From positions 682,001 through 746,000 of the forward strand of contig NC_016631.1 in the NCBI RefSeq assembly GCF_000178955.2: DNA of 64,000 nucleotides, written 5' to 3'. Shown piece by piece: positions 58,656 to 64,000 of this stretch. This stretch comes from Granulicella mallensis MP5ACTX8. GTDB taxonomy: Bacteria > Acidobacteriota > Terriglobia > Terriglobales > Acidobacteriaceae. A program made the translations under genes and the position numbers. The notes under the pieces were generated by a model. The model saw nothing but the letters and a program-made list of their open reading frames with translations, was not told the DNA's origin and made no database searches. The number at the start of each line of letters is the position of its first letter. The stretch's first letter is position 1.

Positions 58656-59711
58656 CTACACCCCGATAAAACGCGCGTACAGAGAGCGTGCCAGCCCGAT
58701 ATCGGTGGTGCCCTGTACCAGGGCGCGGCCATCCGGGAAGACGGTAATCGAATGGGGCGGGCGTTCGAAACGCAGCAGCATGCCGTTGGAGCGCACCTTG
58801 CCGAGAGGAGAGAGGCGGTCGCGCAGCGCGAGCAGATCCACGGGACGGTGGTGCTCATGAATCTGAACGGAGTTTCGACCGCAGAGGGTAATGTGAGGCC
58901 GGCCTTCGCCCGCGAGGTAGCGGAAGCTGCGCGCTTCGCAGACGTCACAGCCTTTACGCGGATGCGCCGTGGCGATCTCCGAACGCTCCCCGGTCCAGAG
59001 ATCGAAGGAGAGCAGGGTCCTGCGCATAAGCTCCGGTTGGCCGGTAAGAAACTTCAGCGCCTCGGTGGTCTGGAGCGAGGCGGCGAGATTGACCGCCGTG
59101 GAGAGAATTCCGGCGGTATCGCAGGTTTCAACATTGCCTGAGGGGGCTGCGGGAAAGATGCAGGCCAGGCAGGCTGTCTCCTGCGGAAGGATGTTCATGG
59201 TGGCGGCGTAGGAGCCTACCGCAGCCGCGTAGATCCAGGGCTTGCCCTCGCGCACGCAGAAGTCGTTCAGTAGATATCGCGTTTCGAAGTTATCCGTGCA
59301 GTCGAGGACGATATTCGCACCTTCGAGCAGGGCTGAAATGTTGGCGGGGACGAGATCGGCCACCTGAGCGTTGACCTGAATGCCGGAGTTAATGCGGGCG
59401 AGATGCTGTCTGGCAGCCTCGGCCTTGGGCAGGGCAGCGCGGGCGTCGTCTTCGTCGAACAATACCTGGCGTTGCAGGTTGGAGGGCTCTACGAAGTCGC
59501 GATCGATCAGGGTGAGGCGGCCGACACCGGCGCGGGCGAGCAGACCGGCTGTGGCTGCGCCGGTGGCACCTACGCCGATGACTGCGGCGTGACCTTGCTG
59601 TAGCTTCTTCTGGCCCTCCGCGCCAATGCCGCGAAAGAGCACCTGCCGCGAGTAGCGTTCGGCATCTTCAATCGGCAGGCCGGTTGGCGTAGCATCGACT
59701 TCGCTTGCCAT
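58656..59711 (-). CDS. ThiF/MoeB-type adenylyltransferase (E1-like)
   Basis: 351 residues. VIGVGATGAATAGLLARAGV near 47-66 is the ATP-binding Rossmann loop; LIDRDFVEPSNLQRQVLF holds the Asp and Arg that position ATP; CTDNFETRYLLND is the next E1 block. ACLACIF and CDVCEARSF are the two CxxC zinc pairs, and ETCDTAGIL gives a possible acceptor Cys. It activates the C terminus of a ubiquitin-like sulphur carrier (ThiS or MoaD). The C-terminal ~90 residues (from about 260) form a small extra domain, not a rhodanese. The ATG at 59711 has AAGGA upstream; 59720 is possible. No partner carrier gene is nearby. Confidence 0.85.
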   Translation of the reverse strand: MASEVDATPTGLPIEDAERYSRQVLFRGIGAEGQKKLQQGHAAVIGVGATGAATAGLLARAGVGRLTLIDRDFVEPSNLQRQVLFDEDDARAALPKAEAARQHLARINSGIQVNAQVADLVPANISALLEGANIVLDCTDNFETRYLLNDFCVREGKPWIYAAAVGSYAATMNILPQETACLACIFPAAPSGNVETCDTAGILSTAVNLAASLQTTEALKFLTGQPELMRRTLLSFDLWTGERSEIATAHPRKGCDVCEARSFRYLAGEGRPHITLCGRNSVQIHEHHRPVDLLALRDRLSPLGKVRSNGMLLRFERPPHSITVFPDGRALVQGTTDIGLARSLYARFIGV

Positions 59712-59940
59712 AACTTCCATCCTTCGCAGTATACGAGGGAGGCGGTTGAGATCGTGGAGGCCAGCGAACTCTTGCGCCGCTTTTGGCATCTGTAAAATGA
59801 AGCCCAGACGCATCGCGATTGCTTGCTTGTAGTTCCTCTCGGGGCAAGTCTGGCTCAGCGCGGCGCCTTACTTCGTGGCGGTTACAGTAGAGTATTTTTT
59901 CGAGGGGATGCCGGCATTGGCGGGTTCAGAGGGTGGTGTC

Positions 59941-62900
59941 GTGAGCAAGGATGTCCGGCTCACCCCGCGCGGGGCGGCTTGCAGGAGAGCCTTGCGAAAC
60001 GCTTGTCTTGCGGCTGTCGCGGGCTTTTCCCTGCTGACCGGTGCGAGCGCGCAGACTCTAGTGGCAATTCCTGACGCTCCAACTCCCCAGATTGTATCTC
60101 CGGCCGCACCCCAGACAGCGCCCCAGGCGACCGCCCAGACTGCCGCTAATCCGCAGGCCAGCTCGAGTGTGACCAACACCCTTCCGGCGCTGGCCACCAG
60201 CATCTGGGAGAAGCGTGGTGTCAACGTGGAAGCCATTCGCTTCGATGGTGTGACCTTCGGTGAGAAGGATGCCATCCTCGCGGAATTGACCCAGAAGGCC
60301 GGACAGCCACTCGATCCGGAGAAGGTCCAGAACGACCTGCGCCGCCTGTTTGCGAGCGGCCGCTATCGTGACATCGGTGTCAACGGATTGACGAACGGCA
60401 ATAGCCTGACGCTCATCTATGTCGGAACGGCCCGTTACTACGTTGGACGGGTTGAGATTCACGGCGTCAATCAGGAGCGGCTGACTTCGCTGCTGGAGTT
60501 TGCGACCAAACTCGACCCAGGTTCGCCCTACACCGAGGCACAGATCCCTGCCGCCGTTGAAGGCGTGAAACAGACTCTGGCGCAGAACGGCTTCTACCAG
60601 CCCACGGTGAAGGTCGCTACGACGACGGACGATGCCGGCCACCAGGTCAATGCGACTTTTACCGTCGAGACCGGACCGCAGGCGCGGGTGGGCGATGTCG
60701 CCGTCGGAGGCAAGGAGCCGGGGATCACCGTCGATGAGTTCCGCCAGAAGGGACATCTCAACTGCTCGTGGATCGCCGCGAAGTTCAACAAGAGCTGCCG
60801 CCCCAAGGTCGGCCGCGAGACGACCAGTACGGCACTCTCGGATGTGCGGAAGTACTACCAGAAGCAGAACCGCCTGGAGGCCACGGTCAGTCTGCAGAGC
60901 CAGACGTATGTTCCGCCGACCAAGCGCCTGAACTACGACTTCTCCGCGGAGCAGGGCCCGTTGGTCAAGGTGATCGTGAACGGCGTCAAGCTGTCGAGGT
61001 CGCGCATTCATCTGCTGGTTCCGGTCTTCGAGGAAGGCGCGGTCGATAACGATCTGCTCAATGAAGGTTCATTCAACATTCGTGACTACCTTCAGCAGCA
61101 GGGCTACTTCGATGCGCAGACGAAGGTGCAGCTCCTTGGCGCGGGAACAAGCAATGTGACCGTGCAGTACGACGTGACGCCGGGGCAGCGCCACAGGGTA
61201 ACGGGCGTGACCCTGAAGGGAAATAAGTACTTCGAGACGGATGTGATTGAGGAACGCCTGCGGGTAAAGAAGGCCGATGCGTATGTGCGCAATGGAACCT
61301 ATAGCTCGCAGTTGGTTACCGCCGATACGAACTCGATTCTTGCGCTGTATCGTGCCAACGGATTCAGCGCGGCCAAGGTAACTGCCGACGTCAAGGACAT
61401 TGAAAAAGGGCCGGACTCGAAGATTGCGCAGATCCGAGTGACCTTCAATATCGTCGAAGGGACTCAGCAGAAGTTTGGCGCGATCAAGTTTTCCGGAGTG
61501 GATGCGGGGCGCCACAAAGATGTGCAGTCGCTGCTGAACGCGCAGACGGGGCAGCCCTTCTCGCTCATCACGCTATCGGGCGATCGCGATGCGGTGCTGG
61601 GCTACTACATCGCGCATGGCTTCGACCACGCGAAGATCGAGATCGCACAGAACGTCGAAGACGCGGACAAGACCAGGACCGACGTTACGCTGAACGTGTC
61701 GGAAGGCCAGCAGGTGTTCATTGACCAGGTGCTGCTATCGGGCATCGTGCATACGAAGCCGTCGGTGGTGCAGAAGCAGCTCACCGTCCATGCGGGCGGG
61801 GCGCTCGATCAGGCGGCATTACTCGAGACGCAGCGCAAGCTCTACAACCTTGCTCTGTTCAATGAAGTCAACGCCCAGGTTCAGAACCCTACGGGCGATG
61901 CGCCGATGAAGAACGTCCTGGTGCAGTTGACCGAGGCCAAGCGATGGGATGTGACCTATGGCTTCGGCTTTGAGGCACAGACTGGAACCCCGGGTGTGGT
62001 TCCCGGTGGAATCGCCCCTGGAACCATTACCGGTACAAGCGGCAGTGCCGGCACCGCCGCACAGAATGGCAAGGCCGGCGTCAGCCCTCGCGGCACGCTG
62101 GATATCTCGCGCATCAATCTGCGCGGTACAACGCAGTCGCTCACGCTGCATACGACGTACGGCCTGCTGGAAAAAGTAGCGACGTTGAGCTTGAACACTC
62201 CGCAGTTGCTGGGCAAGCCTAACTACACCGCGACGCTCTCCGGCGGCTACTCCAACGTGCAGGACATCACGACGTTTGCTTCGTCCACGCTGCAGGGCGA
62301 TGTGCGGTTGACGCAGAAGTTCCGCAAGGCCGATACGTTCATCTATGACTTCCAATATCGCCGGGTGTCGGTCGATGCGGACAGTCTCGAAGTCACGCCC
62401 AACCTGATCCCTCAATTGTCGGAGCCGGTGCGTGTCGGTGGACCGGCGATTACGTACTTTCATGACACGCGCGATCCCAGCCCGCTGGATGCGGGCAAAG
62501 GCACGTACTTCTCAATCCAGGAATTTATTGCTTCGTCGAAGTTCGGCTCGGATACCGACTTCAATAAGGTCGATGCCTCGCAGTCCACGTATTACACCTT
62601 CGGCAAGAGGAAGTATGTGCTGGCACGCAACACGCGTATCGGCTTCGAGAATTCCTTTGGTCTGAACCCGAACGCGGCTGGCGTGGGCAGCGGCCAGATT
62701 GGTGTCAGCAATCTGGCCTGCGCGGGCATCCTGCTGCAGACCAACGCAACCTGTAATGCCGTTCCGCTGCCGGAACGCCTGTATGCCGGCGGTGCCACAT
62801 CGCATCGGGGCTTTGGAATCAATGCCGCCGGTCCACGCGATCTCACGACCGGGTATCCCGTCGGCGGCTCGGGCGTGGTCGTCAACACGGTTGAGTTGCG

Positions 62901-63309
62901 CCTTCCTCCGCCGACGCTTCCGCTGGTCGGAGACAGCATCTCCTTCGTCATCTTTCACGATATGGGGAACGTCTTTCAGTATCCCGGGGACATGTTCAAG
63001 AGCATCAAGAACTTTCATCAGCCGAACGAACAGACCTGCAGGAATATAACGATTCCGGCTGGAACGCCGGGCTCCACGCCACGGGAGCAACAGGCGAATG
63101 CCGTCGGCACCTGTAGCTTCAAGTACTATTCGCATGCGATCGGCCTCGGCGTTCGATATAAGACGCCCGTCGGGCCGATTCGCGTGGACTTCAGCTATAA
63201 CCTCAATCCTCCGGTATATCCCGTCTTCGACGACTACACAGGGGCTCTCCCTTATGTAGGACAGGCGGGTCACTTCAACTTCTTCTTCAGCATCGGACAG
63301 AGTTTCTAA
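59941..63309 (+). CDS. BamA/TamA-like outer membrane assembly protein
   Basis: 1122 residues from GTG 59941 with a signal peptide (AACLAAVAGFSLLTGASA-Q type). A Pro/Ala/Gln-rich segment precedes about five POTRA domains (from about 90 to 620; each with the beta-alpha-alpha-beta-beta pattern, as in VEAIRFDGVTFGEKDAILAE and VGRVEIHGVNQERLTSLLEF). The C-terminal Omp85 barrel (about 690-1122) has AGGATSHRGFGINAAGPRDL, close to the (R/K)GF/Y lock motif, and ends FSIGQSF, the terminal Phe. It folds outer-membrane proteins. The frame is open to GTG 59875; ATG 59908 and GTG 59941 are alternatives, and the last has GAGGGTGG upstream and directly yields the signal peptide. Confidence 0.88.
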   Translation: MSKDVRLTPRGAACRRALRNACLAAVAGFSLLTGASAQTLVAIPDAPTPQIVSPAAPQTAPQATAQTAANPQASSSVTNTLPALATSIWEKRGVNVEAIRFDGVTFGEKDAILAELTQKAGQPLDPEKVQNDLRRLFASGRYRDIGVNGLTNGNSLTLIYVGTARYYVGRVEIHGVNQERLTSLLEFATKLDPGSPYTEAQIPAAVEGVKQTLAQNGFYQPTVKVATTTDDAGHQVNATFTVETGPQARVGDVAVGGKEPGITVDEFRQKGHLNCSWIAAKFNKSCRPKVGRETTSTALSDVRKYYQKQNRLEATVSLQSQTYVPPTKRLNYDFSAEQGPLVKVIVNGVKLSRSRIHLLVPVFEEGAVDNDLLNEGSFNIRDYLQQQGYFDAQTKVQLLGAGTSNVTVQYDVTPGQRHRVTGVTLKGNKYFETDVIEERLRVKKADAYVRNGTYSSQLVTADTNSILALYRANGFSAAKVTADVKDIEKGPDSKIAQIRVTFNIVEGTQQKFGAIKFSGVDAGRHKDVQSLLNAQTGQPFSLITLSGDRDAVLGYYIAHGFDHAKIEIAQNVEDADKTRTDVTLNVSEGQQVFIDQVLLSGIVHTKPSVVQKQLTVHAGGALDQAALLETQRKLYNLALFNEVNAQVQNPTGDAPMKNVLVQLTEAKRWDVTYGFGFEAQTGTPGVVPGGIAPGTITGTSGSAGTAAQNGKAGVSPRGTLDISRINLRGTTQSLTLHTTYGLLEKVATLSLNTPQLLGKPNYTATLSGGYSNVQDITTFASSTLQGDVRLTQKFRKADTFIYDFQYRRVSVDADSLEVTPNLIPQLSEPVRVGGPAITYFHDTRDPSPLDAGKGTYFSIQEFIASSKFGSDTDFNKVDASQSTYYTFGKRKYVLARNTRIGFENSFGLNPNAAGVGSGQIGVSNLACAGILLQTNATCNAVPLPERLYAGGATSHRGFGINAAGPRDLTTGYPVGGSGVVVNTVELRLPPPTLPLVGDSISFVIFHDMGNVFQYPGDMFKSIKNFHQPNEQTCRNITIPAGTPGSTPREQQANAVGTCSFKYYSHAIGLGVRYKTPVGPIRVDFSYNLNPPVYPVFDDYTGALPYVGQAGHFNFFFSIGQSF

Positions 63310-63326
63310 AACATCGTTTCTAAGCC

Positions 63327-64000
63327 ATGATGATGCGCACTCTCCAACTCGACAGCCTTCGCCTCCGCCTTCTGGTGCTCGCGGCGGCGTCCGTTTTGCC
63401 GGGAACGATGTGCGCACAGAGCACGGCTCAGAAGAACTCCGTTCCAGTGACCGCGCCGGAGCCGCAGGCTGTCGCGCCGCAGATGCCCCTCGCGCAGGGG
63501 ATGGCACTCGACCGAGTGGTTGCTATTGTGAACGGCGATCTCATTCTCGACAGCGACGTGAATGAAGAGACACGTCTGCAGGTCTTTCAGCCGTACCGCA
63601 ATCCGAATGCGGATACCTCGCGCGATCGCGCCATCGAACGCCTCATCAACCGAAGCCTCATCCTGCAGCAGTTGAAGTTGCAGCCTGAAGATCCCATTAC
63701 GGACGATCAGGTCAGGAAAGATCTCGACAATCTGCGCAAGAATATTCCGGCGTGCAAGCCCTACAACTGCGAGACGCCGGACGGGTGGAACAAGTTCCTT
63801 GCAACCAATGGATTTACCGAAGCAACACTGATCAGCCGCTGGCGGTCGCGCATGGAGGTGCTGCGCTTTATCGAAGAGCGCTTCCGTCTGGGTATCAAGG
63901 TCAAGCCTGAAGAGATCAAGTCCTACTACGACAAGACGCTGCTGCCTGAGTACGCCAGGCAGAAGGCGACGCCACCGAGCCTGGATTCGATCTCCAGCCG
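63327..64000 (+). CDS. surA: SurA-like periplasmic chaperone/prolyl isomerase, N-terminal part
   Basis: About 224 residues to the window edge. Signal peptide: LRLRLLVLAAASVLPGTMCA-Q. ALDRVVAIVNGDLILDSDVN then NRSLILQQLKLQPEDPITDD and EATLISRWRSRMEVLRFIEE match the SurA N-terminal chaperone domain; the parvulin PPIase domain would follow beyond the window. Cys pairs in IPACKPYNCETPDG are an unusual insert. It starts 17 bases after the BamA-like gene. Three ATGs in a row make the exact start arbitrary, and no ribosome site is visible. Confidence 0.9.
   Translation, partial: MMMRTLQLDSLRLRLLVLAAASVLPGTMCAQSTAQKNSVPVTAPEPQAVAPQMPLAQGMALDRVVAIVNGDLILDSDVNEETRLQVFQPYRNPNADTSRDRAIERLINRSLILQQLKLQPEDPITDDQVRKDLDNLRKNIPACKPYNCETPDGWNKFLATNGFTEATLISRWRSRMEVLRFIEERFRLGIKVKPEEIKSYYDKTLLPEYARQKATPPSLDSISS

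Noticed and set aside
62512..63507. Long minus-strand frame opposite the BamA-like gene and surA start
   Set aside because: Antisense shadow of a well-supported Omp85 barrel.

Overview
The 16S rRNA, the GC-rich coding style and the gene repertoire (NDH-2, a BamA/TamA-like protein next to SurA, DUF4097 proteins, many ECF sigma/anti-sigma pairs, DUF4337) point to a soil Acidobacteriota of the Terriglobia (subdivision 1, Granulicella/Terriglobus/Edaphobacter-like). This was judged by eye, without a database search. The window looks like ordinary chromosome. I saw no prophage, no transposase gene and no CRISPR array, but unusually many palindromic intergenic elements.

Layout. 1-8 kb: 5' part of GTP-type PEP carboxykinase, NDH-2, IlvE, a large GT-C-like membrane protein, MarC and DUF4337. 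8.3-14.9 kb: one complete rRNA operon (16S, tRNA-Ile, tRNA-Ala, 23S, 5S) with three tandem promoter candidates upstream and a strong terminator. 14.9-22 kb: an outer-membrane beta-barrel, a GT-C-like protein, two secreted alpha/beta-hydrolases (one a clear epoxide hydrolase) and a PAS-PAS-AAA+-Fis sigma54 activator, with a plausible -24/-12 promoter in front of the epoxide hydrolase. 22.2-23.7 kb: an AT-richer, overlapping two-gene cassette of unknown function (2-TM protein plus cupin-like protein), the best candidate here for an undescribed system. 23.7-28.4 kb: an ECF sigma, anti-sigma, zinc-finger/TM2 protein and DUF4097 operon.

28.5-39.8 kb is housekeeping: SodC, thymidine kinase, a chloroperoxidase-like hydrolase, an operon trpD-UPF0145-VOC-MFS, sucCD, ndk, a GDSL esterase and aldose 1-epimerase. 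40-48.6 kb: fumarylacetoacetase and 4-hydroxyphenylpyruvate dioxygenase (two steps of tyrosine breakdown, not adjacent), an unusual secreted composite protein, an aldo/keto reductase, and two SDR genes divergent from a LysR regulator. 48.8-50.5 kb: a second ECF sigma/anti-sigma unit ending in a Spy/CpxP-like protein. 51-54.7 kb: a small surface-polysaccharide-like operon (beta-helix protein, O-antigen ligase-like protein, FkbM-like protein). 55-59.7 kb: AI-2E-type permease, shikimate kinase behind a terminator-like leader, a third ECF sigma with a degenerate anti-sigma, and a ThiF/MoeB-type adenylyltransferase. 59.9-64 kb: a BamA/TamA-like protein followed by the start of a SurA-like chaperone.

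Repeats. Family A (~230-290 bp hairpins) occurs at about 1.0-1.7, 50.7 and 54.9 kb; the first copy is split by a ~343-bp MITE-like insert. Family B (~180-270 bp hairpins whose two arms change together) occurs at 43.9, 48.6 and 56.5 kb, with relics at 19.9 and 50.6 kb. Two further composite palindromes lie at 34.1 and 39.8 kb. All sit between genes, mostly downstream of or between transcription units.
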